Assembly: GCA_037176845.1 (NCBI GenBank)
Contig: JAYKXP010000349.1
Span: forward strand, 1 to 23,877
From: Paramarasmius palmivorus
Lineage: Eukaryota > Basidiomycota > Agaricomycetes > Agaricales > Marasmiaceae
Direction: 5' to 3'
Length of the DNA: 23,877 nucleotides
Part shown: piece after piece, positions 9,274-18,994 of the stretch
Layout of the letters: every line of letters starts with the position of its first letter
Numbering within the stretch: position 1 is the first letter of the stretch
The notes under the pieces: generated by a model
What the model was told of the DNA's origin: nothing
Databases searched by the model: none
What the model saw: the letters and a program-made list of their open reading frames with translations, nothing else
Made by a program: the position numbers and the translations under genes

Positions 9274-9921
9274 TATGGCACCGCGACTCATTGGTTCTAA
9301 AATTCCTATCATACAGATCCAAGTCGCTCATCACCAACAACGTTTTCAGTAACTACACCGTCAACAGGTGATGACCAGTACATTCCAAACCTCAGCTCCT
9401 CGTAACACACTGATCCTCTTGTGCAGTTACAGGCTCGGGTACTGCAATAAATTCAAGCACTCCTTCACAGCAAAGGTGAATCTCCCAATACTAGTCAACG
9501 TTTCTCGATGTCTAACGACACATATAGGTCCAACCTTCCAGCAATAATTGATTCTACAGTGGCATTTTTCACACTAATACTCATCACTGGCGTATACTTC
9601 CTCTGCAAACGACGTCAATCATTGAAGAGAATATATACTGTGAATCCCCTTCCCCTTTCTTATCCCACGACTCTCCCCACAGCCTCGTCCATTCCTGACG
9701 ACTTAATCCTCACTCCAAATTGCCGGTACTCAATCTCAGTCAAAACCTCAAGTGCTTCCCGAACCACCAAAATCAAGTCAACTCCCCAAATTCAATGACA
9801 CCGCGATAGTGGATGGAGGCCATCACTTCCACTCCCACCCATACTGATGGTTCCAGAGTCGAGGATTAGTAATGACATTCCTGTTGTTGATGTACCCCCA
9901 GAATATGAACGTGCTTTGTGA

Positions 9922-11123
9922 TTCGCAGTTGGTGATATGGATGTTCTAGAGTAGGTTTTGCCGGCGACCGAACGTGGGAGTTCATCAAATCACTAACAGC
10001 ACTCCAGCATCTTAGCTCCAATGACAAGATCAAGATGGCATCTTTGACGAACAAAGGACTGACAATCAGATGGAGGGTGTGATTGATGTTCAACAGTCTT
10101 GTCCGAAGTTCTGAAGAATGGTGTCTGACTGAGTTGAGGTCAGGGCTACAGTGGGATGTCGAGTAAGTATGACCACAGCCGATCACAGCGCAAGAATGAG
10201 AAGTCAGGTATGAGTAGGCAGGATTTGAGAGTCCAATCACCATGGGTGTTCCTTACAAATACCTTTACAGAGTAGTTGACTGTTATTATCTGCATGGTAG
10301 GATCCAGTCAACTGTCATCTGAGTGTTTGTGCAGGATATGGGGATGTATGACAACCACAAGGCTTCAAGGTGGTGTAGGTAAGGGTTATGGGACTATCCA
10401 GGTGGAGTTTGTCGGAGTTTCTACATCACGGTAGTTTACAGGCGTTCTAGCACGTTGTACCTATTCTCAGTCCTATGCATCATGTTCCTCGTGCAGCGTA
10501 CTCACTGAGTCAGGATCGTCTCAGCAGGCCATACATCAAAGTAAGTGATTGAGGAGCCCACAGTTTGGAAACCATACCAGTACGTGAACGGTTTGAAAGG
10601 GTCTTCCTGGCTGAACGATATACTAGCAGTAACAAAGCGAGTGTTTGATGATCTTCTCTTCTGGTCCATCAAACTCTATCCAAGCCAATGCTTTTCCAAT
10701 CATGATGAAGCCAACGTGCTTCCAATCGTTGTATGAGTGGATCCCTTTGAGGTGATACTTTTACAGTGGTTGTATGATTATAGTCAAAGTACCCTATGCT
10801 GGCAGGTCACACATGCAAACTACTAGTAGCAGTGCTAAGAAGTGATCAAAAATGAGGGCGGGATCAGATATTTGAAGATGATAGGGTCTTGCTGAAAGAT
10901 GCTGCGTCACGGTAGTGGAACTAAAGTTGCCTCGTAGGTATTGAGGATCCCTCGGGATAGGTAGCCAGGATCATCTACAGCCGGAGGAGTTAGGGGTTAA
11001 TATAGCTTGCTCCATGCACCTATAGACCGGTACTCTCATTCATGAGCTATCTTCACGTTCAAAATCCCCAACATAAAGAAAATAGAGCAAGGCAGACGGA
11101 CAACATGGAAAGGTGTAACACCT
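9922..11123. other. No supportable gene
   Basis: Neither strand shows a domain-like frame. A CACGGTAGT motif occurs at about 10425 and 10907. Open frames at 9866-10243 (minus) and 10545-10736 (plus) lack recognisable features and splice continuity. It may hold 3' flank of gene A and decayed sequence. Confidence 0.3.
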
Positions 11124-11378
11124 ATGTCAGCTTCTCAACATTCACGCATCCCAATCTCCGGCCTCCCATTACCTGTTTTACCCGCACTATCACTATGCTC
11201 GTCTCTCTACCTTCATTGGTCTGATTTTGCCCAGTACTTGTACCTACGTTGTTATAAAATGTTGTGTCCAGGTCAAGGCTCCAGGCTACCATACCTAGAT
11301 GTCTCGTCTGGCAAGCTATTACAAAAGAAAAGAGTCAGAATCAAATCTCATGAAAAATTCCCAAGTGGTTCAGGTTAG
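11124..11378 (+). other. Small unassigned ORF with hydrophobic N-terminus
   Basis: An 84-codon frame begins at an ATG (11124) with a hydrophobic Leu/Pro-rich segment (GLPLPVLPALSLCSSLYL), which could be a signal peptide, and ends in a basic stretch. No homologue is recognised and no splice model links it to gene B. It may be chance. Confidence 0.2.
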
Positions 11379-11882
11379 GGTCACTTTGTCCACTATGTGA
11401 CGTCTATTCCATCCTGTGTCTCTCTGTCGCAAGGCGTCACAACTCCCTCTAGCAATCAAAATTGTGTTATGCGCTCCTATTCCAAGGAGTTATCTTTGCA
11501 ATCTAGCACTCGTTGCTCAAGCAACAGGATCATCTCCAACATCGCCTGCGTTTGTTGATGATCTGAGCTTGGATGCAGTACTCCCGTATTGAAGAGCGAC
11601 ATACTACTGTTTCCATGCCTTTAACCGATAAATTAACATTCTCTCATGGCTTCCCTGCCCTATTATGCTCATTCGCCTCGTCTTTGTCATTGTAAATCAA
11701 TCGGTATCCAGATACAATCCAGTAAACCTCTCCAAAGATGACAAGTGCTCCCGAAAGCATCTGATGATCTCCAGCATTTGCATCTGCTTCTATGGCTCCA
11801 GTGATTTTAGTGAGAACTATGTTTATATGCAGAAAACACAACTTCCCCTGCCTTTTCCTTCCCTCAAATTTAAGATACAACC
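11379..11882. other. Upstream region of gene B
   Basis: No gene is convincing here. On the minus strand a 41-codon ATG frame (about 11609-11484) would encode a Leu/Glu-rich, helix-prone peptide (MLEMILLLEQRVLDCKD), and another open frame spans 11880-11644. Neither is supported by neighbours. The last 40 bases before 11883 are C/T-rich (CTTCCCCTGCCTTTTCC), as in fungal 5' UTRs. Confidence 0.3.
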
Positions 11883-12545
11883 ATGGAAATTATCCTGCCC
11901 AGCAACGTGCTCATCAAAGAAACCACATATGCTATCATTTCTCCTGAAAGTGAATATCTTGAAGGCAGATTATCCATGCTTATGCTGATCACACATATCT
12001 TTCAGGAAGCAATGATAATGACAGTGACTCCGACGAGGGAGACTGGAGTGAGGAAGGAAGTGATTCCGATGTGGATGATGACAACACTTGTGAAGATAGT
12101 GATCACAATGACAGCGACTCGACTGCTTCACGTACAACTTCCAACTACAGCACCATGACCTATGCAACTCAACCTCGACCTCTACCCCCATCTGGTGATT
12201 CATCTACGTCTTTAACTTTGAATCCTTTTTCATCTCCAGTTCCATCTATCTCTCAAGCTTCCAACTCATTTAACAACGATTCACCTACATCAATTCCTTT
12301 GAATATGATGGGGATTGTAACTACCGGATCTCCGCGACCAACAGAGAGGTATGTAAGGCTCCTTTCTCAGCACCTAGTATTGTCACTGATCTACTCTTTA
12401 TATCGCAAGCAATCTGAGCTCGAACAACTCGAACCTGACTCGATCAATAACTATATCAATCATACTTACTTCGACGTTCATATCTCTTGTTCTTGTTGTT
12501 GTGCTGATCATGATAGGCATACGGGTGCATTGTCAAAGTGCTTGA
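11883..12545 (+). CDS. Single-pass membrane protein B, acidic/Ser-rich, three exons
   Basis: The model is join(11883-11949, 12006-12348, 12410-12545), 181 residues. The introns are 56 bp (GTGAAT...CTTTCAG) and 61 bp (GTATGTAAG...CGCAAG). Reading phases agree at both junctions, and the second splice is what brings the membrane segment into frame. The start has a favourable ACCATGG context after a pyrimidine-rich leader. Residues 24-52 are strongly acidic (DSDSDEGDWSEEGSDSD). Residues 53-136 are Ser/Thr/Pro-rich. Residues 138-147 (NLSSNNSNLT) carry N-glycosylation sequons, and residues about 150-174 form one membrane helix. The C-terminal tail is only seven residues. No signal peptide is visible, so either an upstream exon is missing or it is tail-anchored. 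The function is unknown; it resembles genes A, C and D in layout only. Confidence 0.6.
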
Positions 12546-12864
12546 GAGCGTAGAGACCATTTGTTATTGGCGTCTCCGTAACTGAAAAAAGCATTTGACT
12601 GGGACTTTGTACTCCAGATTACACTCGTATTATGGTGTAAGTCGGTAGAGTTTGAGAGGCATAATATATGGCATAAACTGTAAATTTGATTCTAGAGGAG
12701 TAGGCTCCTCCGCTTTCTGTATAAGCAGTTTATCGTCTATCTGGTTTCGCATTTTCATGTTATGGACTTCTCCATTTCCACGACGGCGAATACAGTGAGA
12801 GTGATCAAACTACTTCGACATCAAAATAGGACCTTTTTGTATATGCAATATGTAGGGTTCATGG
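12546..12864. other. Convergent 3' flanks of genes B and C
   Basis: This stretch lies between the stop codon of B (plus) and that of C (minus). It is non-coding. A 70-codon open frame at 12762-12974 overlaps the tail of gene C and appears to be a shadow of it. No canonical AATAAA is seen. Confidence 0.35.
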
Positions 12865-13518
12865 TTACACTGCGGCCTCATAATCCAGCAGAATATCCAG
12901 CACACTCAAATTTGTTTGTGATGGCTGCCTGGATGGCCTCCAGCCACTGTCGCCATGCTGAACAATTCTTCTAGCTCTCTGTTCTCGTAGTTCAAAAGTG
13001 TGTTCCTGATTCTGGTGAGCCTGATTGTTGTCATCGGTTGTAGAATTGGAATCTGTAGGCTGCTCTGTTTGTTGAGGTGCTGGAGATGTCAAGGGAACTA
13101 AATGTGCATTCTCCTGAAGAACTCTGTGGACGACTTTGATGATGAAATCTTCTGCGGTATCACTACAACATTCATTACAGACCCCCCCTTTGACGGTACA
13201 AGCGTAGTGATAGTAGACATGCAACAAGGATGAAACAGGCAGCAAACAAGTCAATTGAAATCCCAATGATTTCACCCCTGATAGTTTGATTATAAGATTA
13301 AGCCTGACCTAACATGTCACTAGTACTTATGTGTTTACGCCAGACCGAGGTGAGACAAGATTTGCAGTTATGATATCTGAAGAGGCAACCAAGGAGAAGT
13401 TGAACAGTGACTCGGAACTTGAATCCACTGGTGGTGATGTGTATGCACAGAGAAGAAAGGTTCTAGTAGATGAAACAGTTGGTACATCGAAAACAACTCA
13501 AGTATGAGAATTTACCCT

Positions 13519-13526
13519 GTCTGCCT
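13519..13526. repeat. Left 8-bp target duplication of the hAT element
   Basis: GTCTGCCT, identical to the copy at 17214-17221. It lies within exon 2 of gene C, three bases before the exon's GTAAAT donor. Confidence 0.88.
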
Positions 13527-13539
13527 GGGGCCTACACAT

Positions 13540-13635
13540 TTTTGAGTAACGGTTGAGTAATGTTACTCAAGAGACTCAGTGTTACTCAACTGTTACTCAA
13601 CCGTTACTTAACTGTTACTCAACTGTTACTTGAAC
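13540..13635. repeat. Left subterminal GTTACT array of the hAT element
   Basis: Six forward copies of GTTACT(C/T)AA/GA and two reverse copies (GAGTAAC, GAGTAAT) lie within about 95 bases. The pair around 13552-13571 can form a short hairpin (TTGAGTAAT/GTTACTCAA). Confidence 0.75.
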
Positions 13636-13639
13636 ACCA

Positions 13640-14098
13640 CTTTGTGTATCTCAAGACCGTATTCTACACCCTAAGAATTCTCCTCTTGCTCTATCATCTA
13701 GTGGACATCCAATACCACATCTAAAATAGTTTGAAGACAGTCCTCCTGCTCTGCATCTCGACGCTCTGACGCCAAATCAACTGAGTCTCCCACGCCCCAT
13801 TTGAAGTGTAAACTTCCCTCAAATAGCATCTAGCAGTTAAAGCATGATTTACTAAGACAATTGAATGTTATTTATAGTGTTATGCTCCCCCAAAGGCTCT
13901 GATACAAAATATCTGATACCACCTTTGTCGCAATATTGCTGCTCAATTGATCCAGAGGCACTTGTTCAGTGCTAAAACATCCCTATGTGGTCACTCGCCA
14001 CTCATTCGAATACAACCCCAATCTGTAATACCAATAGATCATGTATAAGCGCTAAATACTCTTACTTGAATGACTGTTTCAGCCTTGAGGATACAGTG
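13640..14098. other. hAT internal sequence, left part
   Basis: No coding pattern is visible on either strand. The stretch is bounded by the left subterminal array and the inserted LTR. Confidence 0.4.
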
Positions 14099-15989
14099 TG
14101 TAACCAACACGGTTCCCGTTGTGAGGCTTATAAAACGCTTGCAAACGAGCGAAATAATATGCCAAGTTGTGTGAGCGGGGTTCGACGTTGTCAAAGGATC
14201 CGTACAATCGACACAAGAAATCAACTAGCACACTAGTTGAACGTCTACAAATCACTAGGACACAGGGGAAGTGTACGAGCGATGAATGAAACAATGTAAT
14301 ATGATAATATAGTCTCGATATGATCAAGACAACGCGAGCCAACCTATAAACCTATCTATGACTATCCCTATATATCCCTATGAAGGCTATGGTTACACTA
14401 GTCGAACTAGCACGACAACCAGGCCACCTATAAGACGTTCCTATGACGCAAAAATAACCTATCGAACCCGACAAGGGTAAAGACCTATTGTTCCTATGTA
14501 GGCTATGGTTACACTAGTCGAACTAGCACGACAACCAAAGGCACTGGTTACACTAGTCGAACTAGCACGACAACCAGGCCACCTATAAGCTAGTGGGGCT
14601 CCACACTAAGCTTTAACGATCACTGGTGGGGCTCCACACCAAGTGAAAAAGAAGGATCTAGTGGGGCTCCACACTAGTCCTGAAACAATCAATCCTATCC
14701 AAAGAGTCTAGATGAACTAGCTCTGTCCTATGGGTATCTCAAAGTTCTAATTTCACGACTCTAGTTCAATATAGAGAAGGGCTTTTCAAGGTTTTATTTT
14801 CTAAGTTATTTTCTAAGCACACGTCGCCTCTATGGTCAACGATAGAAGACAAGAACTCTGCTATTGGTGCACTAGGGCTACGTATATAGCGGGGTAATTG
14901 CTTGAGAGCTTCCTAGGGGAAACCCTGCTGCTTATATACCCGCGGGCATACATATTTTACATATAAGTGAAAGTGGACACGATAAAGTAATAGTAACTAT
15001 GCAAGAAACGAGAACGAGGAGAGGATTCTGTCCATATGAAGTAAGTATCTACCAGAAAAGGAAGGTTTGGATATATATTGGTCGGAATTCGACATTATTT
15101 TGCAGGACTGCGAGTCATATTACTTTTTGGTTGCTAGGAAGCGGCGCGCGGAGGCGCTGTTCCGCATGGTGCGTTTCGGATATCGGTGCTAGGACATAGT
15201 TATTCCGCTCGGAACTTGCTAGGAGTCCGATCTCGACCGAAACGCTTCGGATTCGTATCCGAGGAAGGTAGGCTCTATGCCCTTGTAGTTCTATATTATA
15301 TTTTCTATGTCCTAGGACAGTCCTGGCACAGAATCCTATCTGTTTCCTTGTTATAGGACGATATGTCCCTCACTAGCGTCTGTACTAGCAGTAGGAATCC
15401 CAACTCGAAGCTCGAGGGATATTCCGATCGATATGTGAAAGCTGTTAAGCCCCCATATGGTCCTCGTATCGATGACCCGGTTACTCGGACATTTCTAATC
15501 CTGGTAACTCTGCTCTCGAAGGTGACTCGCACCTCCAGCTTCTACCGTATTTGGTATATAGCTCTGATTTGTCCCCTAGGGTCCTTCTACGCTGTGGTAG
15601 TTGGTCCTCGTTCACTATCCCATCTCATATGTCCCATAGCGTGAGTATAGTGTAGCCATATGACCTACTGGGAAGTCTACCATGTACAGTAGCATGTCCT
15701 TGTAAGGTTCCAGCCTGGTAATAGAGTGTAGATACGGTCTACAGGTTTCGACGCGTATCCTAGCGCAATCATATAGGGCTAACGACGACATCAACGTCTA
15801 TGCGCGCGCGGCTAGTATTCACTACGCAGTGCATGCCTATCTTATTCTTCGTCATATGCGTACTACTAGGTTCCTAGTAGTGCTACCAAGTCCATATAGT
15901 ACTTAGTATGATGTACTAGTGCGATTCTGAACACAACAATTAGTGTCAAAATGACTGTTTTTCAGCGATTTCGTTCTGGTACCCTCACA
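14099..15989 (-). mobile_element. Solo LTR, reverse copy of the 1.8-kb LTR, inserted in hAT
   Basis: Reverse-complement copy of 1821-3653, starting TGTGAGGG at 15989 on the minus strand. The 3' end is ambiguous: CCTCACA at 14120-14126 or TTACA at 14099. With the latter, the flanks are CAGTG (14094-14098) and CTGTG (15990-15994), a 5-bp target duplication with one mismatch. No purine tract or primer-binding site adjoins it, so it is a solo LTR. It carries one additional internal repeat unit of about 60 bp compared with the left copy. It lies wholly within the hAT element, so it is the younger insertion. Confidence 0.75.
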
Positions 15990-16064
15990 CTGTGGTCAAG
16001 ATTACTCAGAGCCTTTGACTTGGAAGTCATGAAATGGTACTCGACTGTGATTTAAGTCTGTTCG

Positions 16065-16235
16065 AAGTTACTTACATGTTACTCGAGTGATGCTCAAATA
16101 TGATATATGTTACTTACACGTTACTCGACTGTTACTCGAATCCGCTGAACGTTACTTAAGTGTTACTCAGGTGTTACTTAAATGTTATAGAAGGTCACTT
16201 GAGAGTTACTTCAGTGTAACTCAAGTATTGCTCAA
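16065..16235 (+). repeat. Second GTTACT array inside the hAT element
   Basis: Eight to nine forward copies of GTTACT followed by CGA, TAC, TAA or CAG, at irregular spacing. This array lies about 1 kb from the right end, so it is internal rather than strictly subterminal. Confidence 0.65.
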
Positions 16236-16659
16236 GTGCTAATACATGAATTGAAATGATGGTCTAGGTTATTTATCCCGTATCGATCGTGTTTTGTTGT
16301 AGAACAGGCTACAGGTCGAGGCAGTTTGGGTGAATATTCTCCTCTTTAATGCATGTTTTCACCTTCCATCTTAAGTCTGTTTTGGTACATTCCAGTATGG
16401 CTGAGTGAAAATGTTGTGAGCTCTTCCCCGTGTTCCCGGTCATAATCCAAAATCCCTCAGTATCAAAGTAGCTGTATGGGAGTAGCTATGTGAGAATTTA
16501 ACTTCTTGATAGATTTCGACGTCCAGACTGCATTGACAATAACCTACCTTTCCTGCCTCTGTCGAAGCGTTGAACAAATTGTTTTCGAGGGTCCCTAAGA
16601 ACTCGTGATGACATTGGGTGAGAAAGGGACTTTCATCGGATGGTTCCCATTACGCTCTG

Positions 16660-17010
16660 GATAGTCTAAAAGGTATTTCGTTGTGGGTACAATCTGGTTG
16701 TTATCAAGGGATGAGGCAAGCCGGTGAGGGCAATCACTGCAGTGATTGGATGCTGTTTCTGCAGAAACAGCACCCGACAAAGATGATGACGGGTTAGCCG
16801 AGCAAAAATGAAGGATCTTTGCTCGACAAAGATCAAAGGAATTGCCTTATATGGCAGTCCGGATCGCCGGCCCGGGAGCAAATATCTTGAATCTTTTCCC
16901 GCAAACCGAACATCATTTTTATCCTATCCTGTTTCTCCTGAAACAGAATCCACTCACTGCAGTGAATGGCCATTGGCGTGGCAATACATTGATGGCAACT
17001 TCGGCTTTTC
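16660..17010. repeat. Foldback with nested palindromes
   Basis: The left arm (16732-16772) contains two perfect palindromes: AATCACTGCAGTGATT (16732-16747) and a 22-bp one at 16751-16772 centred on CTGCAG. The right arm (16929-16967) contains the same two in reverse order, diverged: CTGTTTCTCCTGAAACAG and TCACTGCAGTGA. The arms pair with each other over about 40 bases, and weaker pairing extends outward (TTGATAACAAC against TTGATGGCAAC). In the loop, GATCTTTGCTCGACAAAGATC (16814-16834) is a further hairpin. Open frames on both strands here are a by-product of the symmetry. Confidence 0.7.
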
Positions 17011-17124
17011 ACGCCTACTGTAACTGACGATCACCAGGCATACCAAGCTGTTAACGCCAACATCAAGAAAGAAAGACACCCTCAAGAGTGCTTTCAGAAA
17101 TAGGTTGGTGAATTTACAGTTGTT

Positions 17125-17213
17125 GCCGGACGTTACTCGACTGTTACTCAATGTTACTCAAATTTAGTCAAGTAACGTTACTCAAGTACCGTTACTTAAA
17201 AATGTCGTGGCCC
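17125..17213. repeat. Right subterminal GTTACT array and end of the hAT element
   Basis: Five forward GTTACT copies and one AAGTAACGTTACTC palindrome (core AGTAACGTTACT, about 17171-17182) precede the right terminal repeat. The array mirrors the left end. Confidence 0.75.
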
Positions 17214-17221
17214 GTCTGCCT
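17214..17221. repeat. Right 8-bp target duplication of the hAT element
   Basis: GTCTGCCT, identical to 13519-13526. On the minus strand it is AGGCAGAC within exon 2 of gene C, so the two gene C halves join in frame when one copy and the element are removed. Confidence 0.88.
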
Positions 17222-17576
17222 GGCCACGAAATCATGTGAGCCATGCCTAGACCTGTTCACGTCGGCAGGTTGATTATAGATGTTAAGGTCGAGCGTCACA
17301 ATAGAAAATGTGACAAGGCCTGCACGGTCATTGACCAACCCGGGACAGGGTCCACCATTCTGTGACATTCTCAGACCTACGCCAATAACAGAAGGATCAA
17401 GGGAGTTCCATGTCCACTGAAACTTTGTAGTCTGCCCGACAAGGACCATTTCTGGTGCGCTGATGCTAAAAGCACCCGTATATACAATGTTTAAGAGAAG
17501 CCAGCTGACCAAACTGTATAGATATTAGCCTGATCAGTATATAAATCCAGGAAAATACTCACAACAGTCGTGCCAT

Positions 17577-17700
17577 CCCAGCCAGCTGGTCGATGAATCG
17601 GGAAGAGATGAGGAGAAGAAAAGGTGTCCCAAACAACGATTATCGTGACCACTTCAGTAGTAATGCCTCGAGATTATACATCATGATCATGATCCCATAC
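17577..17700 (-). promoter_or_regulatory. 5' UTR and likely promoter of gene C
   Basis: Upstream of the ATG at 17576 the minus strand is C/T-rich (CTTTTCTTCTCCTCATCTC, about 17625-17607), as in fungal leaders. No clear TATA box is seen. A TCATGATCATGAT palindromic stretch lies near 17680-17693. Confidence 0.35.
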
Positions 17701-18214
17701 AAGCTTGATTTACGGACATGTTGAACATCAACGCAGCGGGTCGTAAGCGCATCTTGCGGTACCATGGTAGAGAACAGCTTTGTCAATGACGGTCCTTTTC
17801 GAACAGTAGATGCTGCATCATATCGCGGTTATAATGATTCAACGTCAAAGCACGGTGGACACCGTCTCTACATCTGACTGTAACCCTGCTCTTGAAAGTG
17901 GTCTTAAGCCACGGTACAGCCCTTCTCTTGCACTTCGTGCAATCCAAAAAAGAAAAACTAGTGGACTCCAGAACTCGATTTCGGCTTCTTCGGCCTCGAG
18001 AGGCGGACAATAGAGGCTCGTTTGAGTGGTCTTCTTTGATGTGAATAAGGAGATACAACAGAGTCTAGAGCATTGGCTTCTTCTCTCTGTCGAGATCGGG
18101 ATCCATCCTCCAAAAAAAGCAGTACCGTCAGCGCAGCTTCTCTCGATTTCATGAAACGTCGCAGGCGGAGCAGCGATCATGGATGCTGATGCAAGATCAT
18201 GAAAATTAGGGTGC
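17701..18214. other. Unassigned stretch with overlapping open frames
   Basis: Three minus-strand frames overlap here (within 17783-18180). All are basic and Ser/Arg-rich, without domains or clear splice junctions. None is preferred. This could be a decayed gene. Confidence 0.25.
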
Positions 18215-18332
18215 TCACCGAGGATGTGAGCTACTCCGACAAGCGCGCATGCTTACAATGGGATACTCTCCGACATTTGTGAAATGGTAACAAGAGCGGT
18301 AACCACCTCGCCGCCTCAGAAAGATAATCTCT

Positions 18333-18994
18333 TCAACCGCGAATATCACAATTTGATTTCTCGAAAAGATGGATGGTTGCACCAATAAAGTGGTGACGAA
18401 GGGGTAGAACAGGACAAGTGATAGTATCAAAGGATGTATCAGATTCTTGATGAATCTGACCCACAATAACATAATGAGGGTAACAAACGACCAAAAGAGT
18501 TGGTACGAGAAAGATGTGGAAGGTTTCGTGGCGCGTTAGAAAGGAATTGGTGCAATAAGTGGAAATAGAGGAAGATGAAGCCCAATAGTGCGTCAGCATC
18601 ATGAACTCGGTCGTTATCAGATGAACCATTCGTGTATATAGCCACCCTATCCCTTCACTTGCTGCAATTGACCCACTCCCTGAAAGAGACAACAAACGCG
18701 AGCCATTATGGCGACGCAAATCACCATCAGACGAAGCAGGTGCTTCCTTTCTCATGGAAACGTGATCCCCCGGGGTTTCCGGCAATTGAAGAATGGAAAG
18801 TGATAGAGCGAAGAGCGAGTAGATTTGCAGAGCCCAAGATGTTGATAAAGTAATGGTCCCTGGATACGGTCGTCGGTTGCGGCGAGCTGGGAGGAGGAGG
18901 CAATGAGATACAGGAATGGGCACAGCGTGCTGAAGATTCGGAGTAGCAAGACTTGGGCCGGGTAGACGCTGCGCTGCGAACCTGGACATGTCAT
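18333..18994 (-). pseudogene. Decayed multi-spanning membrane protein, RTA1-like at best
   Basis: Hydrophobic segments occur in successive, different minus-strand frames. Around 18644-18618 the reading is GYIHEWFI and then a stop. One frame over, at about 18620-18535, it is RVHDADALLGFIFLYFHLLH. An HEW-x-F stretch followed by a DA-initiated hydrophobic helix resembles a segment of fungal RTA1-like (lipid-translocating exporter) proteins. Further hydrophobic stretches lie at about 18960-18880 and 18460-18380. A CTCTTTCAG acceptor at about 18622-18630 from the left of row 18661 is possible. Frame breaks make it a remnant. The family call is weak. Confidence 0.28.

Larger units (their letters stand above)
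7934..9921 (+). pseudogene. Single-pass membrane-protein gene A, carrying Tc1 in an intron
   Basis: Exons in consistent phase are about 7934-8008, 9317-9367, 9427-9475 and 9528 onward. Introns are 8009-9316 (containing Tc1), 9368-9426 (59 bp) and 9476-9527 (52 bp, branch CTAAC). The first three exons encode an uninterrupted Ser/Thr-rich extracellular stalk (SSASPSSTATGTSTS...). Exon 4 encodes a membrane segment (bases about 9544-9606) followed by the stop-transfer cluster CKRR. The cytoplasmic tail continues only with two frame changes, near 9715-9730 and 9835-9845. It ends in VPPEYERAL and a TGA at 9919-9921. PPEY is a WW-domain (Rsp5-type) ligand motif. Inference: a type I surface protein whose tail is now frameshifted. 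The Tc1 insertion itself lies in spliced-out sequence. Confidence 0.62.
13527..17213. mobile_element. hAT-type element, non-autonomous, with nested LTR
   Basis: The ends, read inward, are GGGGCCTACACATTTTTGAG on the left and GGGCCACGACATTTTTAAG on the right, both continuing as TAACGG. The element is flanked by a perfect 8-bp duplication, the hallmark of the hAT superfamily. Arrays of a GTTACT(C/T)AA motif lie next to each end, as expected for hAT subterminal transposase sites. Without the inserted LTR the element is about 1.8 kb. No transposase fragment (for example the C-terminal dimerisation motif) is readable in 13640-14098 or 16240-17120, so it was presumably mobilised in trans. Confidence 0.82.
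12865..17576 (-). pseudogene. Secreted-domain membrane-protein gene C, split by a hAT element
   Basis: Minus-strand exons are 17576-17563, 17513-17214 continuing at 13518-13516 after the insertion, 13462 to about 13346, and 13277 onward. Introns are 49 bp (17562-17514) and 53 bp (13515-13463). The short first exon splices in phase to give a signal peptide (MARLFLVSWLLLN...). It is followed by an Ig-like, beta-rich domain (ISAPEMVLVGQTTKFQWTW...DPS) similar to N-terminal domains of basidiomycete surface proteins. Past the insertion come a Ser-rich stalk, a membrane helix (about 13270-13205) with a LRLYRQR stop-transfer end, then a tail in another frame. The frame changes at a run of seven G (plus 13182-13188). 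The tail ends near RIVQHGDSGW at about 12940. The third-intron donor (GTCTGG) is poor. Broken by the insertion and the frameshift. Confidence 0.68.

Noticed and set aside
1821..15989. A single 14-kb LTR element bounded by the two long LTRs
   Set aside because: The two LTRs are in opposite orientation; paired LTRs of one insertion must be direct repeats. The right copy lies inside a hAT element.
16595..17027. Several open frames on both strands
   Set aside because: They fall on the palindromic foldback, where symmetric sequence keeps both strands open. There is no protein-like content.
13540..17197. GTTACT arrays as a CRISPR or satellite array
   Set aside because: Spacing is irregular, units are short and diverged, and they map to the ends and interior of a hAT element with target duplications.
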